DNA of 64,000 nucleotides from Anthonomus grandis grandis (GCF_022605725.1 NC_065556.1:28503140-28567139), one strand, 5' to 3'; counted from the first letter of the stretch, positions 42,601 to 57,600 are shown. Numbers and translations: made by a program. The notes: a model not told the origin generated them from the sequence alone.

Positions 42601-45600
42601 ACATATTTTTTTTTTCAGGAATAACTGAAAAATCCTTCAAGGGATTAAAATATCAGAAAATGCGATATTTTAACTTAATAAGATAATTTCTTACAGGCAC
42701 TCTGATTTCCGCAATTTTTTTTTAGGAAAACCGGAAAAATATTTCGGTTTACTCCTGTATTTCAAATTTTCAATTAATTTTCGTATTTAATCTCATACGA
42801 CGCTCAATTATTAAAAAGCAGAAGAAATTAGACTTATTCACGTATTTATAATTATAGAAGAAATTATTTATATTTATAGAAGAAATACGAACTTAAAATT
42901 TTTACGATAGGTAAAGTTCGTTACATTTAATTTTATCTAATAATTCTTAAATACAATAATTTACTTGAGGTATAACCAGTAGATGTTTTTATACACTCAG
43001 GAACTAGTTACGAGACAGTTTTATAAAAGTTTAGCAATATTCAAAAAACATTCTTAAACAGGGATAAAGGTCCAATCTCTTATACTTTTTCCGTTCTATT
43101 AGTTACATCATTAGTATATAAGGAGATTTGTAAGTAGTTTTAGTTTAGTTTTAATCTTCTGTGGAAGATGCATCGTTTTAGCGAAACACGAGGATAAAAA
43201 ATAGAGTTTTGGTTAGTGGAAAAACTCACACCAAAGGTTCCAACCACAGGACTATCAGGAACTAATGTTTTATCTATTGACCTCTGAACTCATTTCTACC
43301 TAACTTTATTTTTCCTTTTACCATATATTTCTGGTTTTTCTGATAAAATCAAAAAAAATTGCCAAAAAATTTAACATAAGAACTATTTTTCACAAAACAC
43401 ATTTCATTAACAAAAACTGGAGCTTTCAGTGAAAATTAATTAATTAAAAGTGTAATATATAACATATACTTCTGGTAAATTTTACATAAGTGTAGACCAT
43501 TACGACAAAGAATTAATGTACATAAAACACGACGATTTTCAAAAATCCAAAATTACACAACGTGCATTTGATAATAACCATAGAATAAAGTGGGCGGATT
43601 CCTCAATTTAAAAATTACATAAATTAAAGGAAAGTACATTTATAATGTTAAATGAAGATCAATGTATAGCTACTTGTTCGGTTGATTTTAATAATACATG
43701 AATTCCTTTGCTCGAAATATATTTTCTACTATTAAATTATATTGGGGACACACCCTTTTATTTAAAAAAAAAAAGGAATATTTGTAATTTCTTTGTTATT
43801 TTTCAAAATGACAAAGAAATTGTATGAGAAGGGACTAAACAGGGTCTATACAAACATTAAAATCACTTAATTACAAAACTAGGATAATTGTTATGTCAAC
43901 AAGAACTAAGAACAAAAGAAATATATAACTTTTCAAAAGATAGAGCGCGCCCTATTTAAAATATGGTACCTGTAATTTGTAAAATTAGACTTTGTTAAGT
44001 TGGCTACAGATGGCGGTACTAGAAATGATACTTAAATAAAAAAAAAATAATACTATAAATAAAATGTTTTGACTCTAATATGAGAGAAAGTAAAGACGTT
44101 ATAAATTAGCATTAAAATTTGATGAATTAAAAAAATTTGTAGATAAATGATTAATTTGATCATTGACACATGTAGTATTATTATTTTGTATAGCTCTATT
44201 TATTCCTAAAATTTCAAGTAAATCCAGTTTATTACCTTTATGGCAGAAATGTAAATATTTGGTGTCTAAAAGAGGATCGAAGTTATGGTTATTGAGATGT
44301 ATGTGTCTAGCAAAATTGGATTTAATATTTGAAGAGCGAAGCTTTTCGATCTCTTTACAATGTTCAGTAACGCGAGTGGAGAATTTTACCTACCGGTTTG
44401 GCCAATATAAAAAAACGCCACAGTTATCACTGGAGCAGTTATCACTGGAACACCTGGTTTTTGGTCGAGGGGTACTATATCCTTTGTGTTAACTAAGAAG
44501 GATTTAAGAGTGTGTACGGTTTTAAAGCCTGTTTTAATAAGGTGAGAGCTAAAGATGTTTTTTAATTTATGTGATATCGGACCCCAAAATGGCAGTGAAA
44601 AATATTTAGTTTCTTTAGGTTCTTTATACACTAGATTTCTGTTAAGTGACTTATTTAAAACCCTTATTACGAAAATCCTCATTGTATGTAAGTTAATTTT
44701 AATACCTTTTATTTCAACACTTTTTATCCTTAGCTTATAAGTTTCCTCGGTTCTTTATAGATCTCTGATGATGGACATCTTATATGTTCGAAACATGTAG
44801 GATAGATGATTTTTCAAATAAATTTAGTGGAGGATGACCGAAACAATTTTAGTTACCCTTTGACTTATTTACTCCACTGCAAGTATGGACTACTTCTTCA
44901 ACGTAGCTTCAAAGTAGTTTTATATTTTTAATTTAATTTACCTTAATAACGGTAGCAGATTTACCTATCGAAACGTTGGTTCAATTAATGTGTTTTAATA
45001 ATCAATAACTAGGTTTTTCGTTCTTTTCAATAAGAGGAAAACTAAAGTTAGGTAGGATATTGAAAAGAAGAAACGAGAGAGACCTCAGAGGTCAATAGAT
45101 AAAATTCAGCTCCTGGATATATAAAAAAAAAATTATTATTAATCTTTATATGTGGTTAGGAAATAAAAACCATAAAAAATCTATTAAGACTCAAGTAAAT
45201 TATTGTATTTAAGATTTATGGGTGGCTCTCTAAGATCGGTTGTGCATTATTACACAATAACTAGCTTAGTTCTCAAATCTGTTACTAATGTTAGAGGCCT
45301 GGGTGTGTTACTGGATAGTAAATTCAGATGTTTACCTCATTATAATAAGATTGTCAATAAATTAAAATTTATCAGAATTTTCATATTAATAATAATAAGA
45401 TAATAGAGGACATATTTAACATCTATAGTCTTAATATCAATAAAAGATGTCGGAATTTTGCCATGTTTCGTTTGCCTTTCCAGCATGCTAATTACGGATT
45501 GTTTTCTCCAATCACCAGAATAATGAGAGCTTAAAAAAAACTTAAAACAGTGCCGAAATTTTCTATAGGGTTATGTTTTACGTTTTTGTATTTTTTGCCT

Positions 45601-48600
45601 TTTTTTTGTTTTCTATTTTTGCTACAGCTTTGTTCATTTTCATATTATTGATTATTGTTATATTCTTTGCCAATTATTGTTATTGTTAATATTATGTAAT
45701 TTATTGTTTTCTTGTAAGATGGTTATGCCGAACAGTAGTGATGCGAAGAGTCCGGATTATTCGTCCGTTCCATCCGAATATCAAATTATTCCGAATCAAT
45801 ACGGATATCTAAATCGTCCGTTCGACCGACAATGATAATTACCTATTTTAATTTTAACATCATGTAGAAATCGTAAAAAACGAAATGTCTAATGGGTTGC
45901 ATAATGCATACCTTATATTCGAAAAACAGCTATAAAAAACGTTTATCGGACGGTCGAGCATCGAGCCCGAAACATGGCATTATTTGCCGAACGGGCAAGA
46001 CATCGAACGGATTAATTAATCCGGATGAAAAAACCGAATTTTCAATTCATCCAAATCAATACTGTCCGGATATTGAATTAATCCGGATTTTTACAACACT
46101 ACCGAACAGTATAGTTTAAGATTTAAGTAATTAATTCTTCTAAATACGTGAATTAGTCTTATTATCTTCCTCTTCTTTTCAATAATTGAACGTATGCGAT
46201 AATCTTTTCTAAATTAATGTTTACTGCAATACTAAACAAAATAAGTAACTTATTAATAATCTGTACAGATTTTACTTAAAAAAAGAGTAAAACTAACTTG
46301 GGTTTGTATAGACGAGGCGGAAGTAGAGGCGCTACTATCGTTGGTCTGCTGCGTAGACTTTGATATGCAAGGGCACTCGTTGACCGAACCATTGACCGTT
46401 TGAGCCGCACTAAACAAAACAACAGAGAAGGGAAAATAAGGAAATTAAAAAATATTCATTAGTTACTTTGTGCTGCAACTGGCTACCACCGCAGTAACGT
46501 TCCTCGCCAACGTGGCCAACTCGTTCGAATAAGATTTCTCGGCAACGTTGCTTTGGGTGATTGCGGCCGCCCGATTATCGATGGCAACATCGCTGGTCAT
46601 CGAGGAGGGGGCGGGAAACGCTTGTAGGGCGTACATGCTCTTCACCAACGCCACATTCGGGATGTCGCCTTGGGAATTGGCCCCTAAAGTGGCCGCCACA
46701 GCGTTCCTCGAGATTTCCGCGGCCAAACGCTTAAAGACAATCGTAATAAAAGTTTTTTTTACTGGCGACCCGTTTGACGCACTCCTATATATGACATTTA
46801 ATTTATAATAAATTTGTTGTGGCTATAAATCAATGTTGAGTAGAGAAAATGCCCTCTTATTACATATACAACTCATTATTTACCTATATTGTAATAAACA
46901 ATTACCTCTTTAGACTCGTTTATCTGTGAAATATACTGATTTTGTACCGTTTGCAACTGATTGATGTACCACTGCTGATCCCGACATCTTTGATAAAAAG
47001 TGGGAGCACGCACTTGGAATCTGTAAATTAAACAGTGAAAACCCCTTTGCCCAATGTCTTCTAAGAGAGTTCACCTTAAAATCAGTGTATCTAAGGCCAG
47101 ATTCAGGTATCCCTCGCTGGCCAAAAGGTCCAAACGGAAGAATCTGTTGTAGCCCCAACACTCTCCCACTTCGAAGTCCGAGGCGAATTCCCTCACGATG
47201 TTTTTGTCGGAATCCCTACCGGCCTGATGAATCATCTCCACTCTGTATTCGTACCTGGATGTAATTGATAATGTAACCAATTTTTCACAGTCTAGTCTGT
47301 TAATAGAATACTAGGATGACCAAATTACAAAAGAAGATAGTTTCAATAGAATTGATATTATTTAACTGTAATAGCTTTTAGCGTTTTATTTATTTATTTT
47401 TTTTTGCTTGCTTTTATGGCGTAATAATTTAATATTGTATGAATAGTACTGATCACGACATCTCGGGTAAAGTAGATTAATGACCTTGTAAAAAAAAACT
47501 AAAAATTCCTAGGTGGCGTTAGTCGTTCTTCGCTTTAAATTTTAAGCAATTTACTGGAATCAGGTTATTTTTTCCTCTCTCTCTCTCTGACTAACGTAAC
47601 TTTTCTATCTGTCTGTCTTTATCATTGGTCACTTACGCCATTATTTGGGTTTGTATAGACTCTTTTCCAAATAGTGTGGTATTCTTTGACCAGTATTTGT
47701 ATATTTTACAATATAGTATTAATAATTGAAGCTTATTTTGTGTTTTACTATGCGTTTTATTCCTTTACATCCTTTTGTTTATGTGAGAACCAATTCGCCA
47801 GTTAAAGGTTCTTTCAACTGTACTTTAAATAAACACACCAAACTGGATGGCGCCCACAACTTAAAAGGTAAGCACCTCTAGAATAATTCATGCCAACCCA
47901 TCATCAATTAATGTTCTCCAGACTGATAAGCTGTTGTTAGCATATGTGCCACTCTATTAAAGACTTTCATCAATAGTGAATTTTTAAAAGCAAAAATGTA
48001 ATAAAAAGTGGTTACAAACTGTTTTTGTGATCTGACAAAGGTCTTTGATTATAGAAACTGGAATTCTATGGTCTAATACGTCAAGAAAATGTAGCAGCAA
48101 TTCGTCGTTTACAACCTCAAGTTATACTTCCTTTGAAATCCATGTTATTTCACTCATTATGTAATATATTCCAGGATTCAAAATGAACAATTATAAACAA
48201 TATTTTTACCTCATTTGATAGGAAAGCATTTTATAGCAAGTTTCTAACCAAAAATTAAATTATTCCCATAGAAACAGTTTCTCAACCGCGATGCTATTTT
48301 ATCCCTTGTAAATTCGGTAGTTCAAAGATTAGGATCAAGGTTTTCTTTGATTATTCACGAGCATTTGATTAGATGAATCGTAAAATTTAAAAAAAAACTG
48401 GATAATTATGAAGTGAAAGATATTTCATCGAAAGGGGTTGCATCTGTAAGTATTTTACTGTAAAGAGCAGTGAATTAATGCATTATTATGTAACCAGATT
48501 TAAAATCGGCAATAATCTAATGATTCCATCAAGCTACAAACACTTAAATCAAAAATTTGTTACTTACCTGGTTCCCAAACGTTATAATTTCCTTCCAAAT

Positions 48601-51600
48601 AATTTTAAGAAGCTCAAATATTTTATATGCTGATGATATGACTTCTATTATATCAAGTTACGCATTGAGCAGGAGCTTGATTTTTGTAAAAGTCAATTAA
48701 GCTCTAACAAATTTCTGAGAGTTATGATTGATGGTATATAATTGATCATGCATTTAAAAACCTTGCTACTCATAACCTTGTTGACATAAAGTGTTTTTGG
48801 CAAAAAATTGTTGAGTCTTATTATTATGCTCGTGCTTATTCATTATTAAATTATGCCTTAATATACTGAGCTAATTGCACAAAGAAAATCATCAGAACAA
48901 TCCTTTTTAAAGGCTCAAGGGAATCCTATCGTCAACTATTTCCCAATCTAAAGGTGCTTACAGTTATTTTTATTTATATCCTATAATGATGGGGAGTTTG
49001 CAGGTTGTGAACAAATTGCAGAGGGGTTTGCCAGGTTTTTTTCTACTGTCTATAATAGAGATAATAATGTCTTACGTTCTCGGCAGGCTGGTGTAAACAT
49101 GACTATTCCAAATCCTAAATTATCTATTGGATTAATTTTTGATAAGATCTTTCGATTACCCCTTAAACTTAATGCTGGCCCTGATTATTTTTGAGAAAAT
49201 GTGTATGTGCCCCTCTTTATTTTATTCAGTAGGTCTTTAGACTTGACAGTTGTTCCATCCCAGTGGAAACTCAGTTTTATTACGCCTATATTTAAATGTG
49301 GTGCTGCTAATGAAATGATCAATTACAGGAGTGTGTGTGTACAGTCTGCCATCCCAAAAATACGTCAAATCATATACTTTTTTATATGATTTGACGGTTT
49401 ATTAATATATATTTATATTGAGTTTGTCAAAGTATTAATAAACCGTCAAATCATATAAAAAAGTATATGAAGTATTTTCGAATTAGGAAGAAATATTGAT
49501 GAGACTGCATTACTGAGAATTTGAAAGAGTAGGAATTTGAGAAGTATATTTTATTTTTAATTTAATTTAATTTTACTTTAATTACCTATTCCTTACCTAT
49601 ACCTTCTATATTGAAAAGAAGAAACGAGCTCAGAGATTAATAGATTGAACCTCAGCTCCTAGGTATATAAAAAATCTATTATACCTCAAGTAAATTATTG
49701 TATTTAAAACTTATTGAACTTAAATTAAATTAAGTATATCGAACGGTATCGTTACAGATTTAAGTTCATATTTCTTTTAAATACGTGAATAAGTCTATTT
49801 TCTTCTTCTTTTCAATTGTTGAGCGTGTGAGATAAAAATTTCTAAATTGATTTTTGCTATAAGTGACGTAATACCCAATATAATAAGTAACTCAAATTAA
49901 TTTTTATTGCAAAGAACTTCTGTTAAGTGAACAGCAGGGCTTCAGTTGTGGCAAGTCTGCTATTACAAACTTGTTGCTGTATCAGGATGCTCTGTTAGAT
50001 GCTTTGGAGAGGGGTGAACAAGTGGATGTAATATATACAGACTTTTCCAAGGCATTTGACAGTGTCAACCATAGCTTATTACTAGAAAAATTGAGACTTT
50101 TTGGTTTTTCACATTGTTTGGTGGCCTGGTTTGCAAGTTTTCTTTCTGACAGATTTCAGCAGGTACAAATTAGGGGTGCTAGGGTCTATCTTATCAGTGT
50201 GACCTCTGGGGTTCTCCCCCGTTGTTCAATATTTTCATTAATAATATTTTGGTTTGCTTTAAAAATAGTAATTTTTTGTTATTTGCCGATGATTTAAAGT
50301 TTTATAGGGTGATCAGTTCAGAACAAGACATGGTTCTCTTGCAAGATGATCTGAATAGATTGTGTGAATGGTGTGTTGGTAATAGTTTGGCTCTGAATGT
50401 GGGTAAATGCAGTTACATTAGTTTCTACAAAAGAAACAAACGGGAAACTTCCTCCTATACTATTGATAATGTTAATCTTAGGTACACTGAAGTAGTAAAG
50501 GGCCTTGATATCTTTTTTGATGAACAATTGAATTTTAATACCCATGTAAATACTATTATAACTAAAGCATCTAAGGCCCTTGGTTTTGTCCTGCGCAATT
50601 GTAAGAATCTATCGGTTGAAACTTGCAAAAGGTTGCACATATCACTTGCTGTCTCTTTGTTGGAGTATGGATCAATAATTTGGTCTCCTCTGTATGGCAC
50701 TGGAGAGGGTTCAAAATAAATTTCTACGATTCTGCCTTTATAAACTTCGCATTCCAGTTCCTAATGACCATTGTTATGATGAAGCAATGAACTTGCTGAA
50801 CATGCGGAGTTTACTTAAGAGACGCACTGAGAATGATTTGGTGTTTATTTATAAAGTTTTGAATGGCCTTGTGATTTGTCCCGAACTACTTTATAGGATT
50901 TTATTTAATATTCCACACCGTAATCTGAGGGTAAATCGATTGTTTTCTTTGCCTTATCATCGTACCAACTATGCTATGCACTCGCCTGTCGAAAGGACCT
51001 TGAGGCTGGTAAACTCTACTGGAATTGAAGTTTTGGGAATTTCCTTATTGCATTTTAGGAGTCTTATTAAGAGTTTGTAGGATTTTGTTTTTTGAATTAA
51101 TTTTGCTCCATGATTAATAATTTGAAATACATTTGATCATTGTCATTGATAATAATATATTTTGTTTTTTCTTAGCTAATTTTGCATTGTTAATTGTTCT
51201 GATTTTGAGAGAACATTGTTACTACTTGAAAAACGGTTTAATTATCCTTGGTATTAAGATTAGGTCTGATAATTATTGTTAATTAGTAATTAGTGGTTAG
51301 GTAGTATAACTTTTATTTCTTTTTTAGAAATATATATATTTTTTGTAATGGGGTTGATCCCGTGTATTATAAATACATAAATATTTTGCAGTGTTCTCTG
51401 TACATAAAAAAAAGTTAAGAAAGATATGCATAAATATCCGCTCAGAAATAATTTTAATATAAGTATACCTGCTGTCTGTTTAACTGCCACTATTAAAAGT
51501 TCCTGTTCTATACCATTAAAAAAATATAATTAATTGCGAACTGGAAAGAACTAAAAAGAACTGGAAACCCAAAATTCTTAAAGTGAAATTTGATTTTAAA

Positions 51601-54600
51601 CTTGCTTTGCCAAAACCCAATCTATAATTTCAATTTCAATTTATTATCAATTTAATCCCCTAGATGCAAGCATCGTTGTGGGAAGAAATAAATAAAAGTA
51701 CAATTTCCATTTTTTCGGTCAACTTACTTTAAAGAGTTTAATGGGAGTTAAATAATTTTTAAAATACTGACAGTGAAGTAATAAAATATTTAAGATGATA
51801 AAGGCAACCACAGTATTAAGTTAAAACGAGTTATACTTATTAAGATCGTTCACAATATAGTGCTTCGCCATTCTAGTAAATTTATTACTTTTGATGTTTC
51901 TCATGTGCCTAGGTATAAATACTATATGGTGTAATATAATAAATTGTACAATTTTGGCATTAAAAATTGAATGGATCTCTTTCTGAACTCACTATAGCAA
52001 TTAGAAACGTATCATCATCCATTTTTCTCTAAGAGATCAAACGAAAACAAAACAAAGGTAAGGACACAAAGTCACGGTCTCATCAAATCCATATAATTTT
52101 TTAAAAGCTACACGTGTTTCGCTCCTATCGGAGCATCATCAGGCCTAGACCCACACAGATCACATTACAACTCACTATAGCACTAGTCAGTATAGCATAT
52201 GGGAAGAATCAGTTGATTATCTTTGTTAAATCTAGTGCTTTGGCTGTGATTTACTGAATATCAAATTTTTTCATAATGAAGCAACAAACAGTTATACAGA
52301 ATAAAGTTCTTAAAATTATATAAATTTCTTGAGTAGGGTATAAATCTGGTTTTTTTAAGAATTATTTTTACTGTTTTAAAAGTTGTGATAAATGCTGCCC
52401 CAAAGTTATAATCCACTTTAGTATATGCTTATAAAAGCATACTTCTCTTTAAATTATTTCTAATGGCGTAAAATTTGTAAACCAGAAACTTTAGTTTTTT
52501 TGTTAATTCATAATTTATATAAATTTTCCCTGTCAGTTTTCTGTCAAAAAAATCTTCACTTTTTGATAACAACTAATATTTATAACATGTTTTACTGGTG
52601 TGCCTAGTATATTTATAGATTTAAGCATGTATATACGTAATTTGTAAATTTATATTTGAAGTTGATTAATTTGGGAACTTATGTATATTATAGTGTATCC
52701 TATGTTACTTTTTCTAGAATTTTAGATGAAACATCTCCCTTTTGTGTATTAATAATATATACTAAAAATGACTAAATAAAAGTTACTTACTTGGAAGGCT
52801 CTGGATATCCGGCACTCAATTCCAAAAAAACAGACAAATAATTCCCACGCACGACCCCATTACCGTCCGGGTAAACCTTCAATCGCCAACACAAACCGTT
52901 GCAATGCAAAGGGGTGGAGTACACTGGGTCGGCTTTCCTTTGCAACTGGCTAAAACCGTGCATCACGAACGTGCTACTGCTATACGCCGGGACAATTTCG
53001 CTATATTATAAAATTAAATCATTATTGGATTTCAAGCATAGAAATCGTGGGTTAAGCACCTGTGAAAATCAGCAGGAACTGGTGCAGTTACAAAACTGGT
53101 CATTGGTTTCTTACGAACGTTGTGGATCATCCGGGACAGTTCCGAACTTTTCGTTATCAGTTCGGATCTGGTGCATGTTTGCAGTTGATGTTCGATTTCG
53201 TGTAATAAATGTTCCAGTTGTTCAGTTTCCTACCAAAAGTTTTATTGCTATTAAAATTAAAAAAAAAAAAAAAACAAAATATAACCCACCTGTGTAAGGG
53301 TGTCTTTCTGACCCATAAGGGTCAATAATTTGGTCTTTAATTGCGAATCCAATCGGGCGATCATTAATTCGACCGCGTTTCGGATCTCCCTGACCCGCTC
53401 GTCTTTGGCTGACCTCACCGACTCCACGTTCCTCTCCTAAAAGTAACAATATAATTCATACACTTTCAATCAGTCCTTTGGACTAACCACTTCTTGAACG
53501 ATACTGATCAGCTCCATGAGACGGCGTCTCAACTGCGCAACTTCATCTTTGATCTGAGTGACGTGCTGCTCGTAAACTTCATCCAACGGCTTGAAAGTGT
53601 GACCGGAATGGGTGCCGCCCCATAAGGCGCACTGATGACAAATGCAACATCTGCAGGTCCAGCAGTAAACCGACAGTTTTTCAAAGTGGGCCGGACACCT
53701 TATTAGGAAATTTGAGACTTTTAGGATATATTTATAAGTAGGTTCATTGTAATCTCAAATCAAATCAAGATAACAAGACAGAGCTAAATTTTAACAAAGT
53801 TACTAAATTACTATTAAATTGTCAAGGTAATAAAGAACATACATGATACTTTTGTAAATTATTGAATTTTGATAAACTACTTAAAGAATATTGCTACAGT
53901 TCTTCGTTTCATAAGGATGAGTATGTATAACATTTTTATAATTTCTATGTATTAAAGAGACTATCTCTAAAATAAATAAACAAATTAATGTCAGAATTTT
54001 CTCCTTTCTAAAGATTGGCTTGCCATAGTATCTTAAATAAGCACACAAGGAACTCACAGATCGTTGTTGAATGACAAACACATATCCAAACAGAAATTTA
54101 CTGCAGTTGCCAATCTTTTTATTTAAATGTAAAATAGACCTCAAACTTTAGTTTATCATCTATGTCAATTCCCAAAAACTTTGTGTTCAAACAACGGGCA
54201 ATAAAACTAAAAGTAACAACACTGATCTTTTCTTGAAGAAATGTGCATAACACCAGATATTGATCAAATTTAATCATGAAAACGGTTTTGTTTAAAAAAT
54301 GCACTTATCCTTGTCACTCCAAGTTTTATCAACAGCAAAAGTTTTATTTTACCATTAAAATTTAATCTTAGCAAGTCTTCAAGATACAGTAAAAATAATA
54401 TTCGGCCCAGAATTATATCCATGTTTCCAGCATTGGTAGAGACACTGAATTACCATTCTTACCAACCTGGCGTGGGACTCTCGTGTAAATTTTCTCTATT
54501 TAGAGAAGGAAGCGAAGAGACAAAGATCGCTTAATGCCTTGGCACTCTATAAACATTTCCTTATAAACTTCGTTGTTGCTCGGGCATAGAGAATTCGATA

Positions 54601-57600
54601 ATTATCTATTCTAAAAACATCAGACAATTGAGCATATAGTCCAACTGTGAATACAAGAAGAAGAAGAAAATGACCATGACAATTTGACTTTTTTTTAATT
54701 TTGCTTATGTCAAAAGTTTGTTGTGATGTGAAACTTAGAACTTAGTTTTTGGCTTTGTTTTACTGTTTTACATTAATTTTCATTGGTTCTAGCGCCTAAA
54801 AAAACGCTTAGTTCAAGCACTTAAAACTTTAAAATGCTACCTGTGCAAAGTTTTTTAATTAACGAGTTAGAAAATCGTCTTGAAAACGAGTGATGAGAGA
54901 CATGAGTGACCCTTTTGCATTCCGGACCGCCGATTTTTGGAACTCTTCCGGTTAAATAAAGACCTAGTGACATATCTTTTTAACAATTTAATTCCGCACT
55001 TGGAGCAGGAGCAGAGGCAGACTCGTGTTCCACTAGAAACAAGAATTTTAATTGCTTTAAGGTTCTTTGCTACAAGCAATTACCAACGGGGCGTGGGAGA
55101 GGAATTTATTCTATCTTCAAGTCAGCAAGTGGTAAGCAGATGCATAGAAGAGGTTGCACAATGCGTTTCTCATCATTTGGGACCACTATGGGTAAAATTT
55201 CCTGCTGGCAATGAAACAAGAAATCAAGTAAAAGCCAGTTTTATGGAAAAAATTGGTTTTCCGGGTATAATTGTCTGCATTGACTGTACCCACATAGCAT
55301 TTTTGGCTCCTTCAGAGGAAGAACATAATTATGTTAACCGCAAAGGTTTCCATTCTAAAAATGTTCAAATTATTTGCAATTCAGATTTGCAAATAACGAA
55401 CATTAACTCAAGATATCCAGGATCAACTAATGATGCTTTTATATGAAGAGGGTCTCAGGTGAGACGCTTATTGAAATCTGAATATAATAGAGGTAAGGAA
55501 GCTAAGGTTTACTGAGATAATAATTAAATAAAAATAATTCTTACACCTTTACAAATTTATCTGTGTCTTGGAAAAAAAATTATTAGCACAGTTGTACTCT
55601 ATTATTAATTTTTAGTTTATTACAGTATAATTACACTAAATTTCCTTTATTTAGATACAATTATATTATTTACTTTATTAAAATTTATTTCGATATAAAA
55701 TTAAATCTTTTTTTAACGCAATTTATTTTAATATCATCTACATTTTTTTACGGAGAAAAAATAAACACTTCAATATTTTTTCCAGGTGAAAGATCTAACT
55801 GGCTCTTAGGAGATTCTGGGTATCCTCTGGAACCATGGTTGATGACACCACATGAAAATCCTGACCCAGAGACCCCTGAAGGGCGCTACAATAGGTCTCA
55901 CAAGATTACACGAAGCATCATTGAAAGGTGCAATGGTAGACTAAAGCAGGTGTTTAGATGTCTTTTGGGAGAACGAAAGCTTCGATACAACCCACAAAAA
56001 GTTGGGCATATAGTTAATGCTTGTGCAGTACTTCATAATTTATGCATACGTGCTGGAGTCGAGTTTGAAATAGAACCCCTAGCTGATAATGTTAATGTCT
56101 TTCCAGATAATATACAGATTAATAATAATGTTTTAAATATGGCACGCCTTGTAAGGCAAGAAATGGTTCAAAGATATTTTCAATAATAGTTGTAAGTTTT
56201 TAATTAGTAATAATTTAATAGAATTGTATAATATATACTAGCCTAAACCTGATGTTACCCTTTAATCAAATAGTTTTTGAATTAGAGACAGTTAGAAAAC
56301 TACTTTTTTCGACTTTAAGAGGTTATAGAGCCTTAACTATTTATCATAGGATGGAATGATTTTTACATTTGTATCCTAACTTTTTATGGTGTACCTAATG
56401 AAATACATACATCTAGCATAATTTTTTTGTAAAAGTTGAATTTTTTTATTGATTACTTAGACTAGGAACTTGATTGATTACTTAGGAACTATTGGTAATT
56501 AAAGACAACAAAAAAAGTTATTGGTATCTTCTTTTTTACTATTTCGGACACAAAATTATTAAAATGATGAGTAATTTTCAGTTATTTAACAAAACACAAA
56601 AAATATATTTCTCAAAAACCAAAAACAAATTCCTTATTCCTTTACTAACATATATAACATATTAAATATTTAAAAGTATTTAAGTAAAAATATTTAAACA
56701 TATTCCTTAACTATTTCATTGATAAGTTAATTAATTAAGCCAATAGTTTATTCTTTCCCACAATACACGCTAAAAAAGGAAGAAAATAATATCTTTACAA
56801 TAGAAAGGTCCTTTTCGTTGTCACTTAAGAAAGCGAGGTCGTCTATATTCGTTCAGTAACGAAAAAGCACGAACGGTCTTACAGAGTACGAAATACCGTA
56901 GAGATAGAGAATAAAGAGTTTATCTATCGCTATTTGCGTTACAGAGTCCCACCTCTGATGTCTTGAATATATGATTGAAAGAATATATTTGAATTTTCCT
57001 TAAAACCATAGAGGTCAAGTTTTTCGAGTTGTAATTCACAATCCATACAATCGAATTGCTTTTGAGTAGTCACAGAAGACCGCATCCAAAAATTCTTTAT
57101 TATTGAGTTTAAAATAAAGATTCTACAGAAAGGCGAAGATGGCATCATCGGTGCCTTTTGTTTTTTAAAATATCCCTTGGAAAGATGCAGTCTTGAAAAT
57201 ATCCCTTGGAAAGACTCCCAAATCGAAACAATGATTGATTGATTGATAGTATAAGTCAAACAATTTAGAACATCTGCATTTAAAATTTTTAATGATATTT
57301 CATCAATTTCCAAAGAGTTCTTTTTTATAATTTCCTTAAGTTCACATCAGTATTACATTATACAAATGTTTCTTCTACATACAAATTTTGTAAAAATGTT
57401 ATTTAATCAATTTCAGGGATAAGATCTTTAGTTAGCTTTCTAGCAATAGTATAGTATATTTTTATTTAGAACATTTGAATCAATTTGTGCATAGATTTTT
57501 AAAGCTCTTAACTCATTTGCTAGAGACCATGCTTCCTTTGCTTTTGTAATTCTAGTTGTGTAAAATAACTGTTTAGCTTTTTTTATTACTTGTTTATAAA

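Larger units (their letters stand above)
45050..46195. repeat. MITE-like repeat copy 1, interrupted by other elements
   Basis: The flanks 45050-45195 (ATTGAAAAGAAGAAACGAG, CTCAGAGGTCAATAGAT) and 46105-46195 (AAATACGTGAATTAGTCTTA, TCTTCTTTTCAATAATTG) correspond to the two halves of the shorter repeat at 49605-49905. Between them lie a LINE fragment and a small hAT element. Confidence 0.6.
48986..51390 (+). mobile_element. LINE with reverse transcriptase, split by two MITEs
   Basis: Upstream part 49000-49365: FARFFSTVYNRDNN and VVPSQWKLSFITPIFKCG. After two small inserted elements it resumes at about 49918: LLLSEQQGFSCGKSAITNLL, VIYTDFSKAFDSVNHSLLL, a frameshift near 50215, NSNFLLFADDLKFYR (FADD box), NSLALNVGKCSYISF, SLLEYGSIIWSPLYG, another frameshift near 50700, and ALERVQNKFLRFCLYK through LRVNRLFSLPYHRTNYAMHS to 51080. 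The 3' untranslated region runs to TGTAATGGGGTTGATCCCGT (about 51346), which is also found in a minus-strand copy at 58448-58610. Confidence 0.8.

Noticed and set aside
46548..46808. Plus-strand frame of 86 codons
   Set aside because: Antisense shadow of TRIM37 exon 46729-46467.
48636..48650. CTGATGATATGA as a further hammerhead core
   Set aside because: It is the codon string for the YADD box of a reverse transcriptase; no GAAA box or stems follow.
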